Shown in pieces: positions 1 to 8,907 of a stretch of 64,000 bases of DNA (its first letter is position 1; each line of letters opens with the position of its first letter). The stretch covers positions 187,306 through 251,305 of the forward strand of contig DAOPQC010000002.1 of the NCBI GenBank assembly GCA_035358815.1, read 5' to 3'. The position numbers and the translations under genes were made by a program. Below the pieces are notes generated by a model. That model had not been told where the DNA came from and did no database searches. It saw only the letters and a list, made by a program, of their open reading frames with translations. The DNA comes from Thermoanaerobaculales bacterium. Its GTDB lineage: Bacteria; Acidobacteriota; Thermoanaerobaculia; Thermoanaerobaculales; Sulfomarinibacteraceae.

Positions 1-1528
1 TCCCGGTCAGCACGATCGCCTTCGCCGTGTCCTCCGCCGTCGTCACCGACTGCGGATTCGCCACCGGCGGATCGTTCACCGGCGGGATGATCGAGAAGTT
101 CCGCGCGAAGTCGTCGCCGCCGGCGCCGTTGCCGTTGCCGTCGAGCGGGTTGCCGGCCCAGTCGTGGATCGAGGTGGTCCCGCACACCAGGAGGCGGTAG
201 CTGCCGATCGGCAGATCGAGCCCGCCGTTGATGTCGAGGGTCGCGGTGAGCTCGCTGCCGGAGATGTAGCTCACGGCATCCACGGCCACCTGCACGTCGC
301 CAACCGCAACTCCGCCGGCGCAGTCGACGGTCTGAAAGCCGTTGCCGCCGTCGTTGACGAGCAGGTAGTTCGCGGGGTTGGTGACGTCGTGCGGACCGGC
401 ATCGCCGCTCAGGTCCAGGACCGGTTCACTGAAGCTCACCAGGAGCTGGTAGATCCCCGCGTCGGTCGACTCTCCCTCGGCAAGCACCCCGTCGCCGGTG
501 TCGGCGTACGAGCTCACCAGCACCACCCGCGGCGGCGTGGTGTCGGCGCTTGAGGTCGCGAGCGTGAAGTCGTCAGCGAACACGTGCCGTTCCTGCCCGA
601 TCTTGCCGTCGGCGTCCTCGAACCGGAAGGTGGTGAACCCCCCCGTGTCGATCACCCCGAAGTACTGATCGACGCCGGGATTCACCATCCCCAGCCCGAT
701 CGGCACTCCCCCGTCCAGGGCCACCCTCAGGTTCGGCTGCAGGCTGCCGATGAAGTACCCGCCGACACCGACCAGAGCGCTTCCGCCCGCCTCCCTCGTC
801 CCGCTGAGTCCGTCCTTGAACAGACAGTGATCGGGAGGGTTGTTGATGTCGCACTCCTCCGGGGTCCCGGTCGCATAGCCGTGCTCCGGGTCGTAGACGC
901 CCCACATCCCGGTGTGCGCGGGACCGTTGCCGGTCGTGAGCTCGTTGGACGCCGGTGGGTCCGGGTGGTTGGAGCGCCAGGTGATCCCCTGGCTCAGCAC
1001 CGACGGCTCGGTCAACGGAAACCTCGTCGCGCCCCAAGCCAGGTCGCTCTCGAAGCCCTCGGTGAACGTGCTGTACCCGAGCTCGCCGAGCTTCGCCAGA
1101 TAGGCCGACTCGTGCCAACACTCGAACACGGCCGGCCCGCCGGTGCACGCGGACAGGACCACGGTCGCCTGGTCGGTCGTACCGCCCACCGCGGCCTCGT
1201 AGCCGAAGCTGTCGAAGCCCGGGAAGTCCGGCCCCGGAACGTAGCTGAACGACCCGTCCGGGCACAGGTCGAAGCTCGCCGGGTCCGAGTCGCACTCCAG
1301 CGTTCCGAAGCTCGGCGACGCGACCAGCGCCACCGTGGCGCCGGCGCCGCCCGCCGGGCCACCGTTGTAGGTGTCGTTGTCGAGCACTCCGGGCACCTCG
1401 ACGGTGAGCGGTTGGCCGAACGGGACTCCGTACGCGTCGTCGTTGGCCACCAGGGTCTGCGCCCCGGCCACCGTCGCGAGGGACACGAGCACTGCCGCCA
1501 GGGCCGCAAGCCGAACGCTGCGTCGCAT
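1..1528 (-). CDS. Secreted multi-domain protein with cadherin/Ig-like modules (C-terminus beyond the window)
   Basis: The reading frame is open from the ATG at 1528 to the window edge, so about 509 residues are visible and the C-terminus is missing. GGGAG lies about 7 nt before the start, followed by a signal peptide ending near VAGAQ. Modules in order: a cadherin-like repeat (ANDDAYGVPFGQPL, VLDND); a domain starting EGFESDLAWGATRFP that also occurs in the next two genes, where it starts EGFEDD and EGFEED; an SbsA-type Ig-like region (PPRVVLVSSY, FSEPVLDLSGDAG); and the start of another cadherin-like repeat (NDPPVANPQSV). No catalytic motif is visible. It is probably a cell-surface or secreted protein of the same modular group as its two downstream neighbours. 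The function is unknown. Confidence 0.8.
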   Translation of the reverse strand, partial: MRRSVRLAALAAVLVSLATVAGAQTLVANDDAYGVPFGQPLTVEVPGVLDNDTYNGGPAGGAGATVALVASPSFGTLECDSDPASFDLCPDGSFSYVPGPDFPGFDSFGYEAAVGGTTDQATVVLSACTGGPAVFECWHESAYLAKLGELGYSTFTEGFESDLAWGATRFPLTEPSVLSQGITWRSNHPDPPASNELTTGNGPAHTGMWGVYDPEHGYATGTPEECDINNPPDHCLFKDGLSGTREAGGSALVGVGGYFIGSLQPNLRVALDGGVPIGLGMVNPGVDQYFGVIDTGGFTTFRFEDADGKIGQERHVFADDFTLATSSADTTPPRVVLVSSYADTGDGVLAEGESTDAGIYQLLVSFSEPVLDLSGDAGPHDVTNPANYLLVNDGGNGFQTVDCAGGVAVGDVQVAVDAVSYISGSELTATLDINGGLDLPIGSYRLLVCGTTSIHDWAGNPLDGNGNGAGGDDFARNFSIIPPVNDPPVANPQSVTTAEDTAKAIVLTG

Positions 1529-1566
1529 CACGCTCTCCCGGCCGACGTGTCCGCGCCGGCGCGTCG

Positions 1567-3654
1567 TCACTGCAGAACCTCGGCCCTCAACAGCCGGCCA
1601 TCGTTGGTGCCGGCGACGTCGTTGCCGTTGACCTCGGAGACCATCGCATCGACGCCGCCGGTCTCGCCGGCCCCGGGCTCGCTGACCACGGTCACGCGCA
1701 AGCCCCCGTGCGTGACCGGGCCGACGCCATAGTCGTCCACGAATCGGTTGTGCTGCCGGTACTCCCCTGGAAGCAGGGCGTAGGTCTGCTGGTGGAGCGT
1801 CGTCCCGTCTGCCGCGAGGAGCTCGACGCTGACCTCGCAGGGCAGCAGCGAGCCGTCGCCGGCGGTGCGCGTGTTCTGGAGAATCAGGTTCGCGCGGGTC
1901 GCCGCATCGTGGCTGAATCCGCCGACGCGCCCATCGCCGCCGGCGCGCACGACGCCGCCGGCGTCCCTCGGCAGAATGGTCTGGCCGTAGGTCACGGTGC
2001 CGCCGCCACCAGCCGGCTCCTCGGTGTAGGTCCGCATCCAGAGCAGCGGCGGGGCCGAAGGCAGCGACACCGCGAGGCTGCCCACCGCTGGCGGCGCGTA
2101 CCCGAACAGGTCGGAAAGGATGTTGCCGACGAAGACGCTCTCGCCCACCGCCAGCGGCACGATTCGTGAGTCCGGCGCTCCGCCGTTGTCCCCACCGGCC
2201 GGGAAGTAGGCCGCCTCGGCCTCGGCCGGCGCATCCGCGGAGCTCACCATCACGACGTCGGAGCGCCAGTCGCTCGAGTTCGCGCCGGCGATCGCTGCCG
2301 CTCCCGGCAGCCATTGCGGGTCGCCGCCGCCCGGCACCTGCCCGACCATGTAGCTGCCGTCGCTGGTGGCGTTGTCGATGATGCTCGTGTACGCGACCAC
2401 GCGGCCGTCGGCCCCGGTGACCTCGAAGCGGTGCAGGCTGTCGGCCACCGGCGTGTTGGCCGGGTCCGGCAGCAGGTCCGGGAAGACGCGGTCGAACAGG
2501 GAGTTGAGCTGGAGCCATGACCAGGGCTGGACGGCCAGGGTCCGCTGCGCGACGAGCGCGCCGAGCCGGTCGTAGCCCCGGACCAGGACCGTGGAGCAGT
2601 CGCCATCGGTCGCAACCCCGAGGTTGGTGCGGTACCGTCCCGCGAGCGCTGGCACGACCACCCGGGTGCCGGCCGGGGCGGCGTCTGCCCAGCGCAACCC
2701 GGGGACCTGCTGGCCGTAGCGCTTCACCGCGTCGACCCGGTTGTAGGTGTTGGCGTTGACCAGCAGGCGGCTCGGATCGCCGGCGGTCACCCGCCACGAG
2801 ATCGCGCCGCTCCCCTGCGCGCCGAAAGCGCTCGCCACCGCATCCTCGAGCACGAGGGTCTGGTCGGGCCCGACCGTGACCGTCGCGGGCGCGCCAGCGG
2901 TGCCGTTCGCCGGGCTGTAGTACAGCTCGACCACGACCTCGGCGGCCGCCGCGTTGTGGAGCGAGAGATCGCTGTGCCAGTCGGCCCCGAGCGCGCCCGG
3001 AAGATTGGCGACGCCGGCGACCACCCCGTCCATGGCCGGAACGACCCCACCGCCGGCATGGGCGATCGTCACGTCGTCGACGAAGATCAGCTTCTGATCC
3101 TCGAGCGTGCCCTCGATCTCACGCAGCTCGAAGCTGGTGAAGCTGCCGCCAACCACCACTCCGTAGAACCGGTGCTGCCCGTCGACCGGGCCGAGGCCGA
3201 TCGGGTTGGCCTCGTCGCCGTCGAGGATCAGGTCGACCTCGCCGCCGACAGTGCCCCTAACCCACACGCCGACCGCCGAAAGCGGCTGTCCCGAGGCGCC
3301 GCGCACGCCGTCCTCGATGAAGTCAGTGGGATTCGGGACGTTCTGGTCGCCGTGCGGGTCGGAGAACAGCCCCCAGTCGCCGGTGTTCGCGGCGCCGCCG
3401 CTGGTGCTGATCTGGTTGGCCGGGTGGTTGGAGGTCCAGGTGACGCCCTGCGAGGTCACCGACGGCAGCGCGGCCGGGCTGCGCGCCCCGCCCCAGGCGC
3501 CGTCATCCTCGAAACCCTCCGTGACCGTCGCCAGCCCGCCGAGGGCCGCGATGAACGCAGCCTCATCGGTGTACGTCGTGACCTGGGCCGCCGCCGGCAG
3601 CGCCATCGGCGCGGCAAGCAGCACCGCCAGGCCGAGCATCCGAAGTGTCCTCAT
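1567..3654 (-). CDS. Secreted modular protein, paralogue of the non-protease part of the neighbouring subtilisin
   Basis: About 695 residues with a signal peptide (MRTLRMLGLAVLLAAP, then ALPAAAQ). Two ATGs are possible. GGAGG at 3661-3665 abuts the ATG at 3660 but sits 6 nt before the ATG at 3654, which I chose. The protein has an N-terminal GFEDDGAWGGARSP module (about 35-200), followed by a long region with two related segments beginning DWHSDLSLHN and DWRSDVVMVSS, ending SEVNGNDVAGTNDG. Almost the whole protein aligns by eye with the C-terminal two thirds of the subtilisin gene at 4426-8085, minus the protease and PKD domains. The pair therefore looks like a tandem duplication followed by module gain or loss. 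The function is unknown; it is likely extracellular. Confidence 0.85.
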   Translation of the reverse strand: MRTLRMLGLAVLLAAPMALPAAAQVTTYTDEAAFIAALGGLATVTEGFEDDGAWGGARSPAALPSVTSQGVTWTSNHPANQISTSGGAANTGDWGLFSDPHGDQNVPNPTDFIEDGVRGASGQPLSAVGVWVRGTVGGEVDLILDGDEANPIGLGPVDGQHRFYGVVVGGSFTSFELREIEGTLEDQKLIFVDDVTIAHAGGGVVPAMDGVVAGVANLPGALGADWHSDLSLHNAAAAEVVVELYYSPANGTAGAPATVTVGPDQTLVLEDAVASAFGAQGSGAISWRVTAGDPSRLLVNANTYNRVDAVKRYGQQVPGLRWADAAPAGTRVVVPALAGRYRTNLGVATDGDCSTVLVRGYDRLGALVAQRTLAVQPWSWLQLNSLFDRVFPDLLPDPANTPVADSLHRFEVTGADGRVVAYTSIIDNATSDGSYMVGQVPGGGDPQWLPGAAAIAGANSSDWRSDVVMVSSADAPAEAEAAYFPAGGDNGGAPDSRIVPLAVGESVFVGNILSDLFGYAPPAVGSLAVSLPSAPPLLWMRTYTEEPAGGGGTVTYGQTILPRDAGGVVRAGGDGRVGGFSHDAATRANLILQNTRTAGDGSLLPCEVSVELLAADGTTLHQQTYALLPGEYRQHNRFVDDYGVGPVTHGGLRVTVVSEPGAGETGGVDAMVSEVNGNDVAGTNDGRLLRAEVLQ

Positions 3655-4425
3655 GTTCATCCTCCGGGGCGACCCCCCGTCCGACTCGTTGTGCCCACCC
3701 GCCCGACGACCGCCGCGGCCGAAGCCGATCGCGGCGCCCTGACGCCCCACAGCAGTGAGGGCGGCACCGGCTCCCGGGACCGCAATCGAGGAGCTGCTCG
3801 CCCGGTGCATGCCGCGCGGCGGCTGGTGTTCGCAGGCACCCCGGTCGCTGACCATGTCTCAGCAGCCCTCCCTCCGCATTGCATCCACCGATCTGCCCTC
3901 GCCGAAGCAACGCCCATGCCAACGCGCTAAAACCCAGCGTCCTGAGGGCAAGTCACCACGAAAGCTCGATTTAGATCGCCGCCGGCCGACACGGCGAAGT
4001 GTCTCATCGTCCCGGGCGCTGAGACGGTCGCCCGCCTGCCCTCGCCACTCTCGATGCGGATGGGGTCGCAAATCTTTCATTTTGAACGTCTTGTCGCTCA
4101 GCTTTGTGTCTCATGTGGGGTGAAACACCGTTCGCTGCCCTGAAAGGCACACCAACTCCCCCACCCCGGCGTCCGGCCGCGCAGCCCCTCGTCCCTCGGG
4201 ACGAGGTTTGCTCGCGGCCTCCGTCCGCGGCGACGCCGCGCCAGAAACGCGTGGCCGATGGCCGCCTCCTCCCTCCCACCCCCGGCCTCGGCCACGCGTT
4301 GTTTCCCACGCCGGGTTCACAGCCTGCATTCCGGGAGGCAGCGAGGATGGCTACCCTACAAGGCAGCCAGGATGGCTACCCCACAAGGCAGGCAGGATGC
4401 CTGCGCTACAAGGCGGCCAGGTCGC
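3655..4425. other. Intergenic region between the two paralogous secreted-protein genes
   Basis: No convincing gene in 770 bp. The short open frames here have Arg/Pro/Ala-rich shadow composition and lack ribosome-binding sites. The right end (from 4337) holds a four-unit tandem 25-bp hairpin repeat, listed separately. The middle (about 3930-4130) is less GC-rich and may carry the promoter of the 3654 gene, but I cannot point to a clear -35/-10 pair. Confidence 0.5.
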
Positions 4426-4436
4426 CTACTCCACGA
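4337..4436. repeat. Four tandem copies of a dispersed 25-bp hairpin repeat
   Basis: Four consecutive 25-bp units related to GGCAGCCAGGATGGCTAC plus CCCACAA start near 4337, 4362, 4387 and 4412. Each unit can fold into a short stem around a GGA loop; for example unit 3 contains GCAGGCA-GGA-TGCCTGC. The last unit overlaps the stop codon of the protease gene (TAG on the minus strand, 4426-4428). Related copies occur near 26909, 38825, 42064 and 60203. Confidence 0.8.
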
Positions 4437-7400
4437 CGATCTCGGCCCTCAGCGACCGGCCGTCGTTGGTGCCGGCGACGGCGTTGCCGTTGACCTCGGA
4501 GACCATCGCGTCCACGCCTCCGGCCTCTCCAGCCGTCGGCTCGTCCAGCACGGTCACGCGCAGGCTCGCGCTCGCCACCGGACCGGTGCCGTAGTCGTCG
4601 ATGAAGCGGTTGTGCTGCCTGTACTCACCCGGCAGCAGCACGTAGCTCTGCTGATGAAGCACGGCGCCGTCCGCGGCCAGGACCTCGACGCTCACGGTGG
4701 CCTGGAGGCGCGCGCCGTCGCTCGCCATCCTGGTGTTCTGCAGGATCAGGTTCGCACGCGATGCCGCGTCGTGGTTGAAGCCGACGATCCGCCCGTCGCC
4801 GCCCGCGGCCACCGTCGCGGAGGCGGTCAGCGGCAGGATCGCCTGGCCGTAGGTCACGGTGCCGCCGCCGTCCACCGGCTCCTCCGTGTAGGTCCGCATC
4901 CACAGCAACGGCGCGACGCCGCCGTCGGCCTCCAGCTCGAGGCTGCCGACCGCGGGCGGCGGGTAGCCGAAGAGCTCGCCCAGGACGTTGCCCTCGAACG
5001 CGCTCTCCCCCGCGACCAGCGGCACGTCCTCCTCGTCGACGACGCCGCCGTTGTCCCGGCCGGACGGGTAGTACGAGACGTCGATCGTGATCGGCTCGTC
5101 GGAAGAGTTCATCACAACCACGTCGGAGCGCCAGCTGCTGTCGTTGGCGCCGCGGATCGTCGCCGCGCCGGGCAGCCACTGGTCATCACCGCTGCCCGCT
5201 ACCTGTCCCAACATGTAGCTGCCGTCGTTGGTGGCGTCGTCGATGACGCTGGTGTAGCCCACCACCGGGCCGTCCACGCCGTTGACCTGAAAGCGGTGCA
5301 GGCTCTCCCCGACCGGCGTGGTGGCCGGGTCCGGAAGAAGGTCGGGGAACACCCTCTCGAACAGCGAGTTGAGCTGCACCCACGACCACGGCTGGACCGC
5401 GATCGTCCGCTGCGCGACGAGCGCGCCGGCGCGGTCAAACCCCCTGACCGCGACCACAGTGCAGTCGGCGCCGGTCGCGAAGCCCAGGTTGGTGCGATAG
5501 CGGCCGGCCAGCGCGGGCACGGTGACGTGCGGGCCGGCGTGACCCGCGTCGCTCCAGCGCACGCCCGGCACCTGCTGTCCGTAACGTTGCACATCGTCGA
5601 CTCGGTTGTAGGTGTTGGCGTTGACGAGCAGCCGGCTGGGAACGCCGTCCGCCACCCGCCAGAAGATCGCCCCGCTGCCCGAGGTACCGAACACGCTGGC
5701 GACCACGTCCTCCAGCGCCAGCGTCTGATCGGGCTCGACGGTGACTTGCTCCGGCACGCCCACGGTGCCGTCGGCCGGGCTGAAGTAGAGCTCGACCGCC
5801 GCCTCGCTGTCCCCTGCGTTGTGCAGATAGAGGTCGCTGTGCCAGTCGGAGCCCTGTGCGCCCGCGACGCTCGCGACCCCTGCCACCACGCCGTCCATGG
5901 CCGCTGCCACGGTGATGGTGCGGCGCGCAGGCGTCGGATCGTCGAGCCCCTGGTCATCGGTCGCGGCCAGAGTCACCACGTAGACCCCCGTCACCGTCCA
6001 CACCACGTCGCCTGGCACCAGCTCGGTCGAGCTGCGGCCGTCCCCGAAGTCCCACACCACCGTCACCGGGCCGCCCTCCGGGTCGCTCGCCGCGCCTTCG
6101 AAGAACACCGGCTCACCCGGAGAGACCGTCAGGTCCGAGGTCGGCAGCACGATCACGCCCTCCGGCGCCTGGTTGGCTCCCCCGCCGAGCAACGCGACCG
6201 TGACGTCGTCGAAGAAGACGAGCTTCTGGTCCTCGAGCGTGCCCTCGACCTCGCGGAGCTCGAAGCTCGTGAAGCTGCCGTCGACCACCACCCCGTAGAA
6301 CCGGTGCTGCCCGTCGACCGGGCCGAGCTCGATCGGGTCGGCCTCGTCGCCGTCCAGGATCAGGACGACCTCGCCGCCGGCGGTGCCCCTCACCCAAAAT
6401 CCGACCGCCGCTTGCGGCCGGCCCGAGCTGCCGATCACGCCGTCCTCGATGGCGTCGGTCGGGTTGGCGACGTTCTGGTCGCCGTGGGGGTCGGAGAACA
6501 GCCCCCAGTCGCCGGATCTCGCGGCGCCGCCGCTGGTGCTGATCCGGTTGGCCGCGTGGTTGGACGTCCAGGTGATGCCCTGCGAAGTCACCGCCGGCTG
6601 CGCCGCCGGGCTGCGCGCCCCGCCCCAAGCCGCGTCCTCCTCGAACCCCTCCGCGACGATCGCCAGCCCGCCGAGAGCGGCGAGAAACGCAGACTCGTCG
6701 GTGAAGGTCGTGGCCTCGCCGACGCCGGCCACCAGTCGCGCGAGCAGCCGCTCGGCGGCGGCGACGTCGATGCGGCCGTGGCCGTGGCTGTCGTCCGGGC
6801 CCGGCTGCCCGAGGTCGATCGCGCTCAGCTCGAGGGAGAGCTCGAGCTGCTCGACGGTGGCCTCGGGGTGCGCGGAGATCAGCAGCGCCATCGCCCCCGA
6901 GACGTGCGGCGCCGCGATCGAAGCGCCGCTCACCGACGCCCAGAGGCCGGCGAGGTCGGCGGTGCGGACGCTGACGCCCGGCGCCACCACCTCGGGGTAG
7001 ACCGTGCCGTCGCAGGCCGAGGGGCCCCTGCTGCTCGACGGGTGGACCGTGTCCCAGCGGTCCACGAAGCCGACCGCGAAGCCCGACGGGTTGTTGGCCG
7101 GCGAGACGCTGCTGCCCGGGCTCGGCCCCTGGTTGCCGCCCGCGAACACGACCGCGACCTCGGCGCTCTTCAGGGTCTCGATGTCCTGCTCGAACTCCAG
7201 GCTGCAGCCGCCGGCATTGCCGAGGCTCCACGAGTTGTTGACCACGTCGGCGCCGTCGTCGGTCTCCGGATCGCCGTCCGGGTCGAGCATCCATTGGAAG
7301 CCCTGATGGATGGCGCTCAGAGTCGCGCTGCCGGCGTCATTGAAGATCTTCGCCGCGATCCAGCGCGCCTCCGGCGCCACGCCGATCGCGGTCCCTCCCG

Positions 7401-8085
7401 AGTCGCCCCCGACCATGACCCCCATCGACTGGGTGCCGTGGCCGCTGCGGTCGTGCGGGACCGGATGCTCGCCGTAGGGGTCGAACCAGCTGTTGTCCCC
7501 GCCGCGGTAGCCGTCAGCCAGATCCGGGTGGCCGGCGTCGACGCCGGTGTCCATGCTGCCGAGCACGACCCCGTCGCCGGTGTGGCCGGCGGCCCACAGC
7601 TCGGGCGCGCCGATCGCATCCAGATTCCACTCGGCGGCAGCGGGTTCGCCTTTGCCGGCACTCGGGGCGTCGATCAGCGCATCGGCCGAGATCCTCTCGA
7701 CCCCGGGGTGGTCGGCGAGCGATCGGATCACCTCGACGCTCGCGGTCACGGCGAGGCCGTTGATGCCCCACAGGTCGACCCGCCTGCTCACCGAAGGGTC
7801 GTCCAGAACCGCCTCGAGCGAGGCCAGCGCGGCCGCCGACTGCGCCTTCAAGGCGGTCACGACGCCGGCCCGGCGGTCAGCCTTCCCCCGCGCCTCCAGC
7901 CTGCCGACATCGGGTCGCCCGGCGACCCGGACGATCACCGAAACCCGGTCCGCGGGAGCGAGCAGGTCGAGGCCCGCCCGGAGGTCGGGATCGATGACGT
8001 CGGCCCGCGCCACCGGGGCTGCGAGCAGCAGGGCCACGCCGGCGGCGATGCCGCACTGGAGCAGCCACTCGAGCTGTCGCCTCAT
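4426..8085 (-). CDS. Subtilisin-like (S8) secreted serine protease with PKD and shared C-terminal modules
   Basis: 1219 residues. A signal peptide (about 1-28) precedes an I9-type propeptide region (about 45-140) and an S8 catalytic domain (about 165-445). The triad is visible: Asp179 in GSMDTGVD, His216 in SGHGTQSMG and Ser389 in SGASIAAPHVSG, with the oxyanion Asn318 in AGGNQG. The usual GTSMAAPH is GASIAAPH here, with the nucleophile kept. After it come a GFEEDAAWGGARSP module, a PKD domain (VVWDFGDGRS) and the long region shared with the protein at 1567-3654. It is likely exported and acts outside the cell on unknown proteins. The start is ATG at 8085 with only a weak upstream AGAG. The stop codon lies inside a 25-bp repeat. 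Confidence 0.92.
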   Translation of the reverse strand: MRRQLEWLLQCGIAAGVALLLAAPVARADVIDPDLRAGLDLLAPADRVSVIVRVAGRPDVGRLEARGKADRRAGVVTALKAQSAAALASLEAVLDDPSVSRRVDLWGINGLAVTASVEVIRSLADHPGVERISADALIDAPSAGKGEPAAAEWNLDAIGAPELWAAGHTGDGVVLGSMDTGVDAGHPDLADGYRGGDNSWFDPYGEHPVPHDRSGHGTQSMGVMVGGDSGGTAIGVAPEARWIAAKIFNDAGSATLSAIHQGFQWMLDPDGDPETDDGADVVNNSWSLGNAGGCSLEFEQDIETLKSAEVAVVFAGGNQGPSPGSSVSPANNPSGFAVGFVDRWDTVHPSSSRGPSACDGTVYPEVVAPGVSVRTADLAGLWASVSGASIAAPHVSGAMALLISAHPEATVEQLELSLELSAIDLGQPGPDDSHGHGRIDVAAAERLLARLVAGVGEATTFTDESAFLAALGGLAIVAEGFEEDAAWGGARSPAAQPAVTSQGITWTSNHAANRISTSGGAARSGDWGLFSDPHGDQNVANPTDAIEDGVIGSSGRPQAAVGFWVRGTAGGEVVLILDGDEADPIELGPVDGQHRFYGVVVDGSFTSFELREVEGTLEDQKLVFFDDVTVALLGGGANQAPEGVIVLPTSDLTVSPGEPVFFEGAASDPEGGPVTVVWDFGDGRSSTELVPGDVVWTVTGVYVVTLAATDDQGLDDPTPARRTITVAAAMDGVVAGVASVAGAQGSDWHSDLYLHNAGDSEAAVELYFSPADGTVGVPEQVTVEPDQTLALEDVVASVFGTSGSGAIFWRVADGVPSRLLVNANTYNRVDDVQRYGQQVPGVRWSDAGHAGPHVTVPALAGRYRTNLGFATGADCTVVAVRGFDRAGALVAQRTIAVQPWSWVQLNSLFERVFPDLLPDPATTPVGESLHRFQVNGVDGPVVGYTSVIDDATNDGSYMLGQVAGSGDDQWLPGAATIRGANDSSWRSDVVVMNSSDEPITIDVSYYPSGRDNGGVVDEEDVPLVAGESAFEGNVLGELFGYPPPAVGSLELEADGGVAPLLWMRTYTEEPVDGGGTVTYGQAILPLTASATVAAGGDGRIVGFNHDAASRANLILQNTRMASDGARLQATVSVEVLAADGAVLHQQSYVLLPGEYRQHNRFIDDYGTGPVASASLRVTVLDEPTAGEAGGVDAMVSEVNGNAVAGTNDGRSLRAEIVVE

Positions 8086-8120
8086 TCGCCCACTCTACCA
8101 GGGAGCCGTCGTCGCGCGCT

Positions 8121-8684
8121 TCACTCGACCACGAGGTCCTCGGCGCGAAACTCGCCGATCACCACAGTGACCTGGTCGCCGTGCTTCACCAGCTTGCCGC
8201 CGTTGCCGAAGAACATCCAGTAGATCTTCCCCTCCTTGGGGGTATCGGAGTTGCGCAACGGCCCGACCTTCGCCGTTTCGGGCACCATCAACACCTTGCC
8301 GGTCTCCTGGTGGATGAGCGCCGGCTTGTTCTGACGGACGAAGAGCTCCTTGGCCTTCTCGGCATCGAGCACCCGGTACCGGAAGTCGATCATGTGGTCG
8401 CTCGCGGTCAGCCGGATGCTGGTGACCTCGATCCCCCACTGCTCCGAGAGGTCCTCCTCGTCGCCCTCGACATCGTCCTCGACGTCGTCGGCCTCCGCAC
8501 CCTGCGCCTCGTCCTCGGCGGCCATCGCCACGTCCTCCACCTCCGGATTGTCCTGGGGAGGCGCCGGTTGAGTGTCGCCCGCAGCGAGGCGAGCGGGCTG
8601 AAGCAGCCCGAAGGCCAGCGCAGCGGCAGCGACCGCGACCCGGCCGGCAGCGAGCAGGGTGCCGAGCTTCAACTCGAGAGTCAT
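8121..8684 (-). CDS. Small exported protein with acidic linker and conserved C-terminal domain
   Basis: 187 residues. A hydrophobic N-terminus (AAGRVAVAAAALAFGLL) suggests a signal peptide or membrane anchor. It is followed by a very acidic low-complexity stretch (about 50-80, rich in Glu and Asp) and a compact C-terminal domain starting WGIEVTSIRLTASDHMIDF and containing FFGNGGKLVKHGDQV. GAGG lies 9 nt before the ATG. The C-terminal domain resembles uncharacterised exported proteins I have seen in other respiratory bacteria, but I cannot name the family with certainty. It sits between the protease gene and the cupredoxin cluster on the same strand, beyond a strong terminator-like hairpin, so it is probably a separate transcript. 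The function is unknown. Confidence 0.8.
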   Translation of the reverse strand: MTLELKLGTLLAAGRVAVAAAALAFGLLQPARLAAGDTQPAPPQDNPEVEDVAMAAEDEAQGAEADDVEDDVEGDEEDLSEQWGIEVTSIRLTASDHMIDFRYRVLDAEKAKELFVRQNKPALIHQETGKVLMVPETAKVGPLRNSDTPKEGKIYWMFFGNGGKLVKHGDQVTVVIGEFRAEDLVVE

Positions 8685-8868
8685 CGTTCACATCCTCACG
8701 TCAACGGGTCCGGGGGCCGGCCCCCGGACCCCTCATTGTACTCACCAGAGCCGTCAGCATCGTGGCCGAGGCGCGTCGGCGGGTGCCCGGCGCCCTCTCG
8801 GCCCGCCGCCACCCCGCGATGGGGTGGTGGGAGGGCGGGCTCAGTTCCTCGATCGGAGTCACAAGAAT

Positions 8869-8897
8869 GGGGCCGGCGGGCACTGCCCGCCGGCCCC
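8869..8897 (-). terminator. Intrinsic terminator of the cupredoxin cluster
   Basis: A perfect 13-bp inverted repeat (GGGGCCGGCGGGC, 3-nt loop, GCCCGCCGGCCCC) begins 11 bp beyond the stop codon of the 8908-11229 gene. On the minus strand it is followed by the T-rich ATTCTTGT. It separates the cupredoxin cluster from the 8684 gene. Confidence 0.75.
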
Positions 8898-8907
8898 GGT
8901 TCACAGA

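Noticed and set aside
4004..4309. Small genes in the 3655-4425 gap
   Set aside because: Overlapping open frames exist on both strands but none has a ribosome-binding site, plausible composition or motif.
4258..8223. A 1321-codon open frame on the plus strand antisense to the subtilisin gene
   Set aside because: Arg/Val/Gly/His-rich shadow composition, no signal peptide or domains, and the opposite strand encodes a protease with an intact triad. High GC makes such long antisense frames common here.
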